From Catonia carolina (lineage: Eukaryota > Arthropoda > Insecta > Hemiptera > Achilidae), in assembly GCA_035578175.1 (NCBI GenBank), contig JAQMRL010000008.1:95737041-95801040 (forward strand): a stretch of DNA of 64,000 nucleotides. Direction: 5' to 3'. Numbering within the stretch: the stretch's first letter is position 1; every line of letters begins with the position of its first letter. Below the pieces are notes generated by a model that was not told the DNA's origin, ran no database searches, and saw only the letters and a list, made by a program, of their open reading frames with translations. Below are positions 43,677 through 55,989 of the stretch, piece by piece. The position numbers were made by a program, and so were the translations under genes.

Positions 43677-45038
43677 CAGGGTGATTTTTTAGTCCTGTTA
43701 CCCAATTTTTAATGTAATTTATAAAACGGAAATTTAGTTGTAATAAAAATGTATAGTTGTTATATACAAAAGGAATTTAATATTTTATTACTCACATTTC
43801 TTAGTTACTAAAGATTTTTAAAGAATATGCTCAAAATGTCCACCCATTGAGGTTATACACGCTTTGACTCTTTTCACCATATTAGCAGAAACCTTTTTGA
43901 GAGTTGCACTGGAAACATTTGTGATTAAGTCTGTAATATTGGCTTTAAGTTCATCAATATTGTGAGGATTGTTTTTGAAGACCTCGGACTTAATGTAGCC
44001 CCACAAAAAGTAATCAGGGGATGTGAGGTCTGGCGACCTTTGTAGGCCATAAACCCTTGCTTATTATTCGACCACCAAAGAACTCTTGCAGAAAATCCAT
44101 GGTTTCTTGAGACGTGTGACAGGTAGCGCCGTCTTGCTGAAACCAGCAATACCGTTCTTGAGGTTCCAGTAGAGCCACAAATTGGTGCACAATATTCCTG
44201 TACACTTCACCATTTACAGTCTGTTCGAAGAAAATGGGTCCGACTATACGCTGACGAGATATCGCACACCACACACCAATTTTTGCAGGATGTAAAGATT
44301 TATTGTGAACGACGTGAGGATTTTCAGCTGCCCAAATTCGAGTGTTTTGAGTGTTCACATAACCGTCTAGATGGATCCAAGCTTCATCACTAAAGAACAC
44401 TGTGTTCAAAGATTCGATTCCGTTATCATTTACGAATGACCGAAACCAACGGCAATATTGCAATCGCTTGTTTAATCTGGAGATTGAAGCTCTTGGACTA
44501 ATCGTACGCGATACGGATACATATGCAATTTTTTAGCAGCTTTCTGAACACTTGAATATGATAAACCAACTTGTGAGGAAAGTTTTCGTAAACTTTTCCG
44601 TGGAGAATTGAGTAATCTTGTTTTCACATTCTCTATAACGTCATCTGTCAAGACAGTTGGTCGACCGCTACGTTTTCTGTCGTAAACACTACCTGTCTCT
44701 CGAAATCGGTTTGCTAGCCTAGAAATTGACATTTTTTCTGGCGGATGTACACCAACAAATTTAATTTTAAATGCACCTTTTACACTCGTGTACGATTTCG
44801 TAGCAAAATATTGTTCAATAATGAAAACCCATTGTTCTATGGTAAAAGACATTCTGTTCATAAGACGACCGGAATCCACACAAAATGTTACACAGCTCAA
44901 GGTTAATCAACTCGCACTGCCGTGTGTATACCGATTGAGTAGGGCTACCAACTTCGTGCGACAAAACAAAATTTCCCTTTATTAGAAATAAATTACCACA
45001 CTCTTACAATAGGGTAACAGGACTAAAAAATCACCCGG
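43677..45038 (-). mobile_element. Near-intact IS630/mariner-like transposon, 1362 bp
   Basis: Terminal inverted repeats: cagggtgattttttagtcct, then gttaccc, at 43677 and the inverse at 45012-45038 with one terminal mismatch. TA duplications lie at 43675-43676 and 45039-45040. The flanks join into duplication copy B, and copy A next door preserves the empty site. It carries one transposase gene on the minus strand with two single-base indels. Confidence 0.93.
43818..44900 (-). pseudogene. Transposase (DD38D by my count) with two frameshifts
   Basis: About 340 residues in three frames. Segment 1 (44900-44472) holds two helix-turn-helix regions (MSFTIEQWVFIIEQYF; ISRLANRFRETGSV; SLRKLSSQVGLSYSSVQKAA) joined by RKRSGRPTVL. 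It ends at an early stop where one T appears to be missing. Segment 2 (44463-44014) has FFSDEAWIHLDG (first D) and WFQQDGATCHTS (second D). Its frame is lost at LWPT by one extra A. Segment 3 (44006-43818) finishes with ITSMGGHFEHIL; the third D lies in the shifted SPDLTSPDYFLWG. Only two single-base lesions separate it from an open gene, implying recent inactivation or sequencing error. Confidence 0.85.
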
Positions 45039-45544
45039 TAGAATGCAGGTGGCCAGAATGAGTATCAAGAGGATTATGCTAGAAAAGACAGAAAGAGATG
45101 GGATGTGATAAATTTTGTAGTTAGGGAGCAATTTGGGATGGATAGCATGACAAGGAGAGTTAAACAGATAAAGCTATGTTAGTTCACACTTGTCAGTATG
45201 AAGTGCGGTAACCTATTTAAAGTGATGCTGTATGTGGAGGGGGAAGGAAAAAGATTAAGAGAGAGATCGAGCATGAAGTGAGTAGGTTTAGTTACTGATA
45301 GGGAAAAGATGCAATGCCTAGAGAGCAATGGAGTAGAGATGGTTCAGCGATAAAGGAGAGAAGTGGAGCTGTGTTGGGCCAGACCCGAGGAAATTTGAAA
45401 GAAATAAAACTCACACACATTCAATTTGTTGTTAGTTGACTTTTAAAAGCATCAACTAGAACTATATGATTTCTCAATAAATCTTTATAATGCATTCTGC
45501 AGCCTATATTTTTTAATCGTATTGTAAAAATATTTAACTCCTTA

Positions 45545-45870
45545 CTGACCTGTTACAGCTGCTACATCACTTGTTTTCTACGCTTTTTATATGTAATCAT
45601 ACTTTCTACTGACATGTTTTGGTGGGTCCAATCAGAATACATAAAATTGAAACTAAATTTTTTTAAATTTTTTAAAGATATTGTATCTTCAGTCATTTCT
45701 ATAAAAGTCATTTTATATGAATGACTGAAGATACATCTTCTGAAAATTTTAATAAATTAAAAAAAAAATTAGTTTCAATTTTTTGTGATGATGGTATATC
45801 CACTGAAACATATCAGTAGAAAGTAGGATTATGTATAAAAAAAGTAGAACAAGTGATACAGTCGTAAAAT
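45545..45870. mobile_element. Fold-back element with ~150-bp arms
   Basis: The left arm (catcacttgttttctac, catactttctactgacatgt, aaaattgaaactaaattttt) is inverted on the right (45740-45868). The short centre is itself palindromic (agtcattt...aaatgact). Part of one arm is similar to 15950-16035. There is no coding capacity. Confidence 0.75.
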
Positions 45871-45896
45871 TTAATATTTTACTGTAATATTTATGC

Positions 45897-46025
45897 CTAA
45901 TTTGTGTATGTTGAAATCTGTTCAATTCTGAACAATAAGAAACCCCATGATTTAATGAGATGTGGATCGTGTGTATGACATTTAAATGAGGTGTAGTCTT
46001 GTACAGATCCAGGTTGACTATTCCA
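45897..46025 (-). repeat. tRNA-SINE 'C', 3' fragment
   Basis: aaatctgttcaattctgaac, cccatgatttaatgag and gtagtcttgtacagatccag are the inverse of the SINE 3' body. Confidence 0.75.
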
Positions 46026-46976
46026 ATATTTAATTTTTACAATGTTGTATTTCTGTTATGACGCCTGACTGTTTTTGGAAAAAATGTATTTTGCATCAAC
46101 TACTATTGATCAATGACAAAATCTTTTGGTTTGTAATGTTTTAATAAGATGTACTTGTGAGTTACTTCAAGATCCTTTTCTGGGAATCGTACCAAAAAAT
46201 TTAAGTTTAACATTCTACCATGAAGGCGTGATGTAGTTAGGGGATTTTCTGAGATCTGATATTTTTCAATGGACTGCATATATTTTTAATGCAGTCTTAA
46301 TTAATGATAAAACACTAATGAATTGTAAAATATAACCAATTAATAATTATAAAATAAAACAACTGAATTGGTAATGTATTAATTTCTGGTCTTCTGATTT
46401 GTCATAAATATAACCATACTAACCAGATCTATTATTTTCAATTACATGAGAACCTTTTAAAATAATTTATTGATGAATTGAATTTGTACTTTGTAACAAA
46501 AGAATAACGGTCGTTTAAAAAAAACCGTTGTTGTGAACCAGTATGTAACAGTCTTCTAATTGAATTAAAAATATACAAAAAACACAACTTTGTTTACCAA
46601 GAACACTTAGCATTTATCACTTGAATTAAATTGTGTGTACCATTTTCTGTCTGTTCAACAATGAGTTTACATTTTTCAAGCATATGTTAGTGTAATGAAA
46701 TTTTATTTGTCCTTAGGCTGTTGTGGGTAATGAAAAATAAAAATGTTTGTGACAGACACTATAAATTTATTTTTTAATATTTCCTGAACTGATTTTGATA
46801 CTATATTCTCTACAGAGTTTTATAAGAATATTCTGTTGAGAAATAACCTCTAATCTTACTCTTAAATAATCAACTATATTGGACCTCTATAGTTATTAAT
46901 AGAAAATTATAAATTTGGAAAAATAAATGTACAGAAAAATATTGAATTAATAAGTCATAATATTATTTGTAATTGC
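46026..46976. other. A/T-rich intron sequence, nothing recognised
   Basis: No frames with family resemblance and no copies of the window's repeats were seen. Confidence 0.5.
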
Positions 46977-47372
46977 CCATAACAGTAGAGTTTTAAATTA
47001 TTTGCAATTTATCTGGTAGTTACGGTGCTGCAAAAAATAGTTCTATTTCTTCTCACATGGTTAGCCAATTATATGACTGAAGCATTTAAGAACGGAAGAG
47101 GTAGAGGTGTAAAAGACACTAATCAGAATCATCTCCTCTGAGAGTAATGAATTTCATTATACAGCCAGACCCTGTGGTGAATGAAGTGATGGTGTCATTT
47201 GCAGGGTGGAAAGTAAATGCTTTTCAGAAAGCCTGGCATGCTGATGTATAGCCTAGCATACTTTTCCACTCAGCAAGGAAGGCATATATGTAAACCACCT
47301 TATTCCTCATTTTACTTAGTAAAGCCTCTAGAGGTTCAAACCAGCCTTTTGGCTAATGACCTAACCAAAAAC
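46977..47372 (+). repeat. SINE-like family B, copy 5
   Basis: From gcccataacagtagag to ggctaatgacctaaccaaaa, with about 10-15 percent divergence from 25556-25944 by eye and a small insertion at 47246. Confidence 0.82.
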
Positions 47373-47404
47373 AATTCATACAGAAATCATTTGATGATTT
47401 TTAG

Positions 47405-48195
47405 TGCTATAACTGTGTTTATTTTGTCGTCAGTCTATCAACTGGTTTGTTGCAGTTCTATAAGCTATTCTGTCTTGCGCAAGTTGTTTCATAACTACAT
47501 ACCTATAACACCCTACATCTTTTGTAATTTGCTTTTTGTATTCTAACCTTCGCCTCCCCCTGCAATTCACTCTCTTAATATTACCCTCTATTATTGATAG
47601 ACCAATGTCTGGGTGTCTTAAGATATGTCCCACTAGCCTATCCCTTCTGGTAAGATGCTTCCATATACTTATTTTTTCATCCACTCTCCTAAGAACCTCT
47701 AAATTACTTCTCTTGTCCACTCACCTAATCTTTAACATTTTCCTATAACCACATTTCAAAAGCTTCTATCCTCTTCCTTTCTACAGCCCCTATCACCCAT
47801 GTTTCACTCTCGTATAACGCTATATTCCAATCATAGTGTTTTAAAATTTTTTTCCTAATTGTAAATCAATGTTTATAATCAGTAAGCTGTTTTTCATTTC
47901 AAAGGCCTTTTTAGCTGGAGCAATCCTACTTTTGACATCACTTGTTCTTCAACCATCCTTTTTTATTTTACTCCCTAGAGAACAGAATTTTTCAACTTCC
48001 TGTATGTTTTCGTTACCTACTTTTAAATTTCCCATCTCTTCTAAACCTCTCTTGCTGCACAACACATTTGTTTTCTTCTTATTAATTTTCATGAAGTAAT
48101 CCTTTCTCATGATCTCATCCATTCCATTTAAGATATCCTCTAGTTCTTTATTTGTCTGTGCTAATACTACTATATCATCGGCGAATCTCAGCATT
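47405..48195 (-). pseudogene. LINE ORF2 fragment (RT palm to C-terminus)
   Basis: The minus strand starts MLRFADDIVVLAQTNKELED (FADD active site) and continues NKKKTNVLCSK, VEKFCSLGSKI. After shifts come an ISWTE-type region and SIWKHLTRRDRLVGHILRHP. It ends LAQDRIAYRTATNQ. The same family appears, inverted, at 60970-61745. It has frameshifts throughout. Confidence 0.85.
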
Positions 48196-48591
48196 TTTAT
48201 TGTTTAATATAACTGTGTGTAGAAATAAATTACCTTATTATATTTTTCTTTGTTTTTACTTTATTGCTTTATGGTAGTAACTCACTTTTTGTTCATTAAA
48301 AATTAATGAAAATGTAAGAAAGACTTAGTCTTCCATTTAACTCTAAAGAAACACATACACTAAATTTCAGCTCTTAATATTATCAGGAAGTTAGTGAAAC
48401 TAAATTATTAAATAGTTTTCAAAAGATGTGACACCTTAGTCACTTGTATGAAACAGTTTATATTACTTTATTTTTGAAAACTTTTTTAATAAATTTTTTC
48501 CAATGTTTATATTCTCTGATAATGGCAGATCCACCGAAATATTTCATTGTCAAATAACAGGGGAAAATAAATTTTAAGCAGCAAAGAAAAT

Positions 48592-49404
48592 TTATTAAAT
48601 AACGAGACTGACATTGTAAAAAATTTAATTTAATTTTATACATAATCACTTATTGTCACCTTCAATATAGACTCCTTCAATCTTCTCCCTTTTAATGCAG
48701 ATTTCACCTTAGGGAACAGGTAGAAGTCACATGGTGCAAGATCTGGTAAATAAGGTGGGTGTTCTAACACTGAGATGATGTACTTGGCTAGGAACCTCTT
48801 GACAGATAACGCGGAATGAGCTGGCGCATTGTCTTTGTGGAGAACCCATGATTTGTCCTTCCACATTTTGGGGCGTTTTTTCCTTACTGTTTGACATAGT
48901 TTAGAAAGTACCTCAAGGTAGTAATATTGATTAATTGTTTGACCTTCAGGAACCCAGTGAAGGTACACAATCCTATGGATATCGAAATAAACAATCATCA
49001 TTGCTTTAAATTTTGACTTGCTCATTCGAGCTTTTTTGGCTCTCGGTGAAGTTCGGCTCTTCCAGTGCTTGGATTGACATTTCGTTTCCAGATCATAATT
49101 AAAAAACCATGTTCCATCACATGTTATTATAGTTTCCAAAAAATTTGGGTCATTTTCAATCGTGTGCAAAGTGTCAGTACAAAAATTTTTGCGAGCTTCA
49201 TTTCAAACATTTTTGAGCGGCACGTGTTCTGAAGGAGCTGATAGAAGATGGCTTCCAGCACTGTTTCCAACTATGGAAAATTCGCATGGAGCGTTGTAGG
49301 GATAGAGAAGGAGTGTATATTGAAGGTGACTTTAAGTGATTATGTATAAAATAAAAATAACATTTTTTACAATGTCAGTCTTGTTATTTAATAGCCACAC
49401 CTCG
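48592..49404 (-). mobile_element. Mariner derivative with inverted 3' ends on both sides
   Basis: On the minus strand, 49200-48636 encodes the catalytic core: TIITCDGTWFF (first D, with CDGT in place of DET), VLHKDNAPAHS (second D) and PPYLPDLAPCDFYLFPK (third D, 34 residues apart). The N-terminal domain is missing. On the plus strand, 49215-49335 encodes the mariner C-terminus (EDGFQHCFQLWKIRMERC, REGVYIEGDFK-stop). The outer ~88 bp (48592-48680 and 49308-49396) are inverted copies of one another. The right terminal repeat ends ...agccacacctcg before TA; the left has lost its outermost bases. Confidence 0.85.
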
Positions 49405-49410
49405 TATAGT

Positions 49411-49800
49411 TGTTTAGGTCATCAGCCGAAAGGCTGATTTGAACCTGTAGAGGTTTTACTAAGTAAAACGAGGAGTGAGGTGGTTTACCATTGCCTTCCT
49501 CACTGAGTGGAAAAGTATACTTATCAGCATGCCGGGCCCTCTGAAAAGCACATATTTTCCACTCTGCAAATGACACCTTCACTTCATTCACCACAGGGTC
49601 TAGCTGTATAATGAAATTCATTACTTTCAGAGGAGATAACTCTGATTAGTGTCTTTTAAACCTCTACCTCTTCTGTTCTTAAATAATTCAGTCATTTAAT
49701 TGGCTGACCATGTGAAAAGAAACAGAACTATTTATTTTAGCCCTGCAACAAACAGATTGAGTGTAAATAATTTGACACTCCACCTGTCTGTTATGGGCAG
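49411..49800 (-). repeat. SINE-like family B, copy 6, with 11-bp target duplication
   Basis: cctcgtatagt is repeated at 49400-49410 and 49801-49811, exactly bordering a complete family B copy in reverse orientation. The target sequence is the outer end of the adjacent mariner derivative. Variable-length direct repeats support retrotransposition. Confidence 0.9.
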
Positions 49801-49811
49801 CCTCGTATAGT

Positions 49812-50770
49812 ATATATTTTTTTACATTTAGATTAATTACAAGCTGTAGCATGTATTGTGAAGATTTATTTGTGAAATCTAGAATGGAATCCATGTACAG
49901 GTTTTACGGATGATGTAATACTAAAAGCAAGTTGATTAATGGAAGTTAATGAGACAACAGGATCAGAATTGAATGATAAAACAATGGAATCTGATTGATG
50001 AGAAGACGAATGAATGAACAATACAGAGAAAAAGTATATGAGAAAAATAAAAACTTTAATAGTACATCATTGTATGAGTCAATGGATTATAATAGATTAA
50101 TACACGTGTATATAGCCAATATAATAATAAAATTCTAGTAGTTTTTTTTTAAGTTGAACAAGAAAGTATAAAGTAGTAAGTTCATTTAATAAAAGTATTA
50201 TAAAGGACTTAGTATTGTACATGTACTTGTGTAAAAGGAATGTCAATAATGTTAACTGTAATAATAGCATCAACTGAACATGAATTTTTTAAAGTTACAT
50301 TATTATTTGTTGTAAAAGTAATATATAGCATGTATACATTTGATACGAACGGAAGAACATTTTCAATTGTTAAAATTTCAATAAACTTTTCTAAGTTAGT
50401 ATGTATGGATTATAATATACTTCTTCTTATTTATCTCTAGAAATATATTTTATTAAATAAGGAATTTATCTTCATGTTTATGGAAATAGAATGTAAGTTA
50501 TTTTGCGATGGCATAAGTTTATATCCATACAGAAAATTGTTTTGAATAAGTAATACTAATATATCGTTATTATTTTTATATTTTATCTCTACATAAATGC
50601 TATTTTTTTTTTATTAAATATGTGTTTAATTATTGTTGTGTTCAAGTAATATGATAATTTTATTGCTAAGTGCAGATTTATTGCTACGTACAAGGGGTTG
50701 TGTTAAAATTGGGTTTACAAATGTCTCTAGGTGAATAAAAATTATTATAAATTTATTTTTTCTCTTTTTT
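49812..50770. other. A/T-rich intron sequence, nothing recognised
   Basis: A short open frame at 50240-50440 has no family resemblance and A/T-driven composition. Confidence 0.5.
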
Positions 50771-50774
50771 CTTC

Positions 50775-51450
50775 TTCACTTCAAGGATTAGGTTTTCTGA
50801 ACTTATTTCGGTACCTATCTCTTCCTCGGTCTCCCCATATCTTTCCTATTTGTGGGTTTATAATTTAGTGCACTACTGATATTCTTTCCAAGTGACTGCA
50901 CCACTTTCTTTGTTTTGCTTAATTTTTCCATGCAAAGTTGTAACTTTTAATTTTTTTCAGACTTCTTCATTTCTAATTCTGTCTTCTGTTACATCCACTA
51001 ATCATTTTGTAGAAACTTTGTTTTAGCTGCCTAAATTTTTTCTGTTTTATTTTATTTTACCTAGAACTCACTGCCATATCAGAGAGTGGGACGGCAATAA
51101 TATCATACAATTTCATTTCTGTGCCTTACTGGTTTTTTTAAAATTTCGATATATATTTCTGCTTGAATATTTCACCTTGAAATTTAGCTAATTTGTCCTA
51201 CACTCCGTATCCAAATCATGTGAAACATCACTTCCTAGGTACTTGAAGTGTTTCACCGTTTCAATTATTATTTTTCCTCTCAGTTCTATTTCTGTTCATG
51301 ATGTGTATTTCCCTTAAATTCCGTTGTTTTCATTTCGCTTATTGAAATTTCCAAGCTATAATACTTTGTAATATTGTTCAACACAAGTATTGCTTTCTTT
51401 AAGTCGTCTTCACTTTGTTGTATTATGACTTCATCATTTCCATACATTAT
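50775..51450 (-). pseudogene. LINE ORF2 remnant
   Basis: The minus strand reads QSEDDLKKAILVLNNITKYY with SLEISISEMKTTEFKG (after the RT active site). Then come MKLYDIIAVPLSDMAVSSR, a 'WCSHLERI' relic and GKIWGDRGRDRYR ('G...GRP..RW' type). The order and motifs match RTE/Jockey-type ORF2 C-terminal halves. Stops are many. Confidence 0.7.
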
Positions 51451-51473
51451 TAAGTGTTCACATAATTATATAA

Positions 51474-51792
51474 TTGAAATATATTTCTAAACACCAGAAT
51501 ACCGTAACAGTAAACCCTTATCAATGTTTATAGTGCTTTTGTGTATCTTGTACACATCTTCAGTAAATTAAAAATTTTTAAATATTTTTCTCATTAAAAT
51601 TTAAAACTTCCTTCTTTTTACCATGGCAGATAAGGAATAAATTCTTTAGGAGTAGGAGGTTTTAAATTTTGAAGTGAAAAATATTTTTAAAATATTTTAA
51701 TTTCCTGAAGATGTGTACAAGATATACGAAAGCGCTATAAACATTGGTTTTCTGTTATCGTAGTCTGGTGGTTAGAAATATACATTTCAATT
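51474..51792. mobile_element. Fold-back element D (~318 bp)
   Basis: The left arm aaatatatttctaaacacca then gaataccgtaacag...cttgtacacatcttcag is inverted on the right (ctgaagatgtgtacaagata ... ctggtggttagaaatatac). Arms are about 120 bp. It is the longest copy of the family. Confidence 0.82.
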
Positions 51793-52453
51793 TTAAATAA
51801 TTCAACTGTTGATAATTCTACATAGGGTGTTTGATAAAAATTATATAATTATGTCTGAGAGCTGTATACCAGAGTAAACAGAAATTTTTCATGTTCTTAC
51901 ATGTTGTTGTCCACATATTTTTTAAATAATGTTGGTGATATATAGTAACCCTATTGAACTCCTTTATTCATTGGAATGGCTTCTGTCAGCCTCCCATTCA
52001 CCTCTAAAATTATCATTGCCCCCTTCATACAAACTTTAACACTTCATACAAATTTGTAACACTTGTATAATATGTTTAGGGAACCCTCTAGTTTCTAGCA
52101 CCTCCCACAAAAAGACCAGAAACTTTAACAAATCCCTTAATGTTTTTTTTCTATAAAGTATAGTTATTTAGTGAAGAATGCTAAGATAAGTTGCATAATA
52201 TTCCTTCCCTGACTACAGTCAAGATCTTCTTTGTACCAATTTACAATATCACATCTTCCGTTACGTTTTCCTTTTTTCAAAGTTTTTGAAATTATTTATA
52301 GGACTGTTATCAAAAAAAAACATCACATTTTATTTCTACATAGAAATTTACTTAACCTTTTCAATTATTAAAAAGATCATACAATTTTTTATTTTTTAGA
52401 AATATAAGTTAAAAATAAGTACAGTAGTAGGCTAATTATTAGAAATACAGTAG

Positions 52454-52457
<4 letters not shown>

Positions 52458-52492
<35 letters not shown>

Positions 52493-52870
52493 CAAAAATA
52501 CAAAGGCTAACAGAACTTATCCATATAAGCCTTATTGACATAAAAAAATTTTACATATTTACAAAACAAATTTGCTTATAACTATTTTATTTACATAATA
52601 TACATGCTATAACACTTTTTGTCTCTTTTTCTCAAAAAAAAAAAAATAATGTTTCAATAAAATTACTTACTATAATAACAAATTAATAAGAAAAAAAATA
52701 ATAAAAATTCCCACGAAAATAGTTAAGCAAAACATGATCAAAAATAATATTCTTTATTAATAAATTAATAAAAGGAAAAGGAAAAAGAAACAATAGAAAG
52801 AAGGAAAGGAAGAAAGAAAGAAAAAGAGAAATTATGAAAGATCGGTCTTTATAACAAACTTTCAAAACAC
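52458..52870 (-). repeat. Probable LINE 3' end with (AAAT)n tail
   Basis: (TTTA)n at 52458-52492, read on the minus strand as an AAAT-repeat tail, adjoins A-rich non-coding sequence laid out like the 3' ends at 16620 and 33540. No ORF2 remains. Confidence 0.35.
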
Positions 52871-53905
52871 ACAGTGTTGATTAGAACTTCACACCATTCC
52901 TGCCAGAAGTGTACACTACCTATTGAAACTTTATTTGAATTATTTTGTTATTTACATCGTTAAATCTCATTACAACTTTTGCCAATTTTCACTTCCGGTT
53001 TTCTGTAAAATCCTGAAAACGTACTTGTTACTAAGTTTTGAACATTATTTACATCTGTTTGGTAGAACTCTGTATTTAAAGACAACAGAATTTCTATTTA
53101 AAATGCAATGGGTGAGATTTAGCATTTTAAATATATGATGATGATTATTTTACTTGTAAACAAGAATTTACTTTTATATTTTCTACAACTCAGTAATTTA
53201 AAACTCGGTAGTAATTTACGATAGATTGTAATGACCGAAATGGAGAGTATTTTAATTCAATTCAACTTAACTAGTCATTTGCAATTGTAATTTCTGTTTC
53301 TTTCAAGTATTTTTAAAGCTGTCAATTTGTGCCTTCCTCAGTGTGAATTGAGAAACAGGGGTTTTGTTTCAACAAAAGAATATCTATTAAAATTGTAAAT
53401 GAACCATTATTATAATAGATCGTCTAGGTTGTAATTTAATTGAATTTTATGGATTATTAAAAAGAAATACTGCAGTACATAATAATTTGTAAAAAAATTT
53501 AATATTTTTTAAATAAGGGAAAAATTTTGCAGTCCTTGGATATTTTATTTGAATTTTAAGTTTGTGTATTAACTAAGAGGTATAGTAACTTACCTGATCG
53601 TGTAGTTTCTAGTTCTTGTTTAGTCATTCATACGTCCCTTGACATTTGTTATGCATTTAGTCAGCTAGTGCAGTGAAATAGAATAAATTGTCTCAAGTGC
53701 ATTGGTATTAGTTAGACCAACATTTCATTGGTTTACTTATTCCTTAGCTGTTCTCCGCAGCTGTTGTTAGACTGCGGCCTTCTCAATATGTCAACCACAA
53801 ACCAAACGTCTTTCTACCCTTGCATTTATCGGCATCTTTGTCATGTGGTTTCTCGTATACTTTTACTAAGCAAGTATTTAATAGTAATGTTTCATCGGAA
53901 ATTAA
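52871..53905. other. Intron sequence, nothing recognised
   Basis: No family resemblance in short frames and no repeats matched. Confidence 0.45.
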
Positions 53906-53909
53906 AGTC

Positions 53910-54832
53910 CTTTTTACTTTCTCTTGCTTATATTATATATTCATATATATAGGCAGGAAAGTATTGTATTCATGTCGATTTCTCGAAATTGGGTGTACAC
54001 CGGATCTACACGGTTTCAGACCCCCTGAACCAAAAAAACATGTTTTTAGCGATTGGTCTCTTTGTATGTATGTGCGTGTGCGTGTGTATGTTAACAGAAT
54101 ATCTCAAGAACGGAACATTGTACGAACTTGAAACTTGAAACTTAAGTTACATACCATTAAAGGACCCAACACGAACATTTTCATTAAAATCGGTCAACCG
54201 GAAGTAGTTGTTTATTCGTGTCATTTTTCACTTTTTTGTGATTTTCTCAAAAACGAATCCTACGATTTATTTAAAAATCGCCTCGTATACTAAATTTTTT
54301 TATGCTCTACAAGATTTCAGCATGTCTGCTGAAATTCTTGGGGAGGCTGTTTTCGTGTAAAAAAATTGTTTTTCTAAGATTGCGGCTTTAATATGCATTT
54401 TAGCGCAAAAATGTATGTAATAAAATTTGTAGAAAATTTAAATTCCTATAACTTTTATTTTAAACATTTTTTAGCGATTTCCTGTTTTTTCTCACAAAAA
54501 TGTGTAAATTCAATTTTTTAAAGATTTCAGCCTTAGCATTTTACGACAAAAGTTTATATAAAACAATTTATAGGAAATTAAAAGATCTACAACTTTTATT
54601 TAGAGCATTTTTCCTGTACAGAGCCTAGTTTAGCGTGAATGAGTATTTTCCGTATTTTTAAGCCATTCTGAGGTTGATTTTCATTTAGCATCTTTCACTC
54701 ATGATTAAAATGAGATTATGTTTATTGAGGTTAGTTTTTTGTTTATTTCTAATGTTTTATTACTAATGTTAGGTTATATTATTCAATATTTGCATTGTCA
54801 AGAGAAAGTTGTATGAGTGTTTCAGATCAGAT
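53910..54832 (+). mobile_element. Helentron/HINE-like family, near-complete copy
   Basis: It starts tttttactttctcttgctta and has a TG/TATG-interrupted tract at 54060-54090. Dimer units follow, with a deletion in the first. The 3' motif is gtcaagagaaagt and the hairpin is degraded (gtatgagtgtttcagatc). Confidence 0.88.
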
Positions 54833-54839
54833 TTTTATT

Positions 54840-55610
54840 TTTGCAGTATTGAATCCATAGTATTTTGTGTTATAGTTAATAATAATTGATAATGTTCATG
54901 ATTATTATTCCATAGTGTAATGATTGTGAAAAAACAAAATGTTTTTACTAGAAGATGCCTATTAAAGATTATGTGTGGCCACCTGTGATACAAAAATCAC
55001 GAATGGTTTTACTTTATTTTTACAAAACTCATGTCATCCTTCACAGTCTGCATTAGCAGTAATTGCAGAACAGTCAGACGTTAAAAAACATAATAAAAAA
55101 AATCTGTGAATGATCGAATTATTGTAGAGATGTTTGTTTATTAAAACTGTGCTTTATAAAAATTTTATAACAATAGATGTACGTGAAATAATATTGAGTC
55201 TAAACGAGAATTATTTGTAAGATTTGAATATAAATTTTATGGTTAAAAAAAATTTACGTTAGGTTGGGATGGACCGTATTAGTAGACGTTGAAGAGGGAG
55301 ACTAAGATTAATGAAGAAATGGAATTGAGGGAATTTTGATCGGCGACCAAAGGCACGTGAAATTACAGTTCAATAAACTCGTGATGTAGTGATCGATAAA
55401 TTCCAATTATACACACCACATACAGTGTACGTGTAGATTTTCAGCAATTTTGGTCGACCAATAAGCTTATATTGTAGATGTAATTTAATATTATAGACGA
55501 TTAGAACGTGTAATCTGTAAGTTCCTTCCCGCTACAGATAGCTTACTTGTAAAATTAATTACCGAAGTAAAGAACTAAATATACTGAAGTTTCCATGCAT
55601 TTACATTTAT
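54840..55610. other. Intron sequence with a SINE tail fragment
   Basis: 55041-55100 (gtctgcattagcagtaattg ... gacgttaaa-A) is the 3' end of the SINE at 7704-7873, + strand. The rest shows nothing I recognise. Confidence 0.5.
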
Positions 55611-55614
55611 GAGA

Positions 55615-55955
55615 GTGCTTTTTTTAATGAAACACTCACACAACTTTCTCTTGCGAATGAAAATAATTAACAATATAACCTAAAATTAGTAATAAAACAT
55701 TAGAAATAAACAAAAAAACTGAATTCAAAAAAACATAACCTAATTTTAATCATGAGTGAATGATGCAAAATGAAAATCAACCTCAGTTTAGCATAAAAAA
55801 AATAAAAAAAATTTACAAAAAAATCACAGAAAAAAAATTACAAAAAAATTAAAAAAAAAAAATTTAAGAAACGCTATTATGTAACAATTAATCAAAAAAA
55901 ATGAACTAAAAAGAAAAAATAAAAAAATTTACAAATTTTTTTTTTTTTTTTTTCT

Positions 55956-55989
<34 letters not shown>

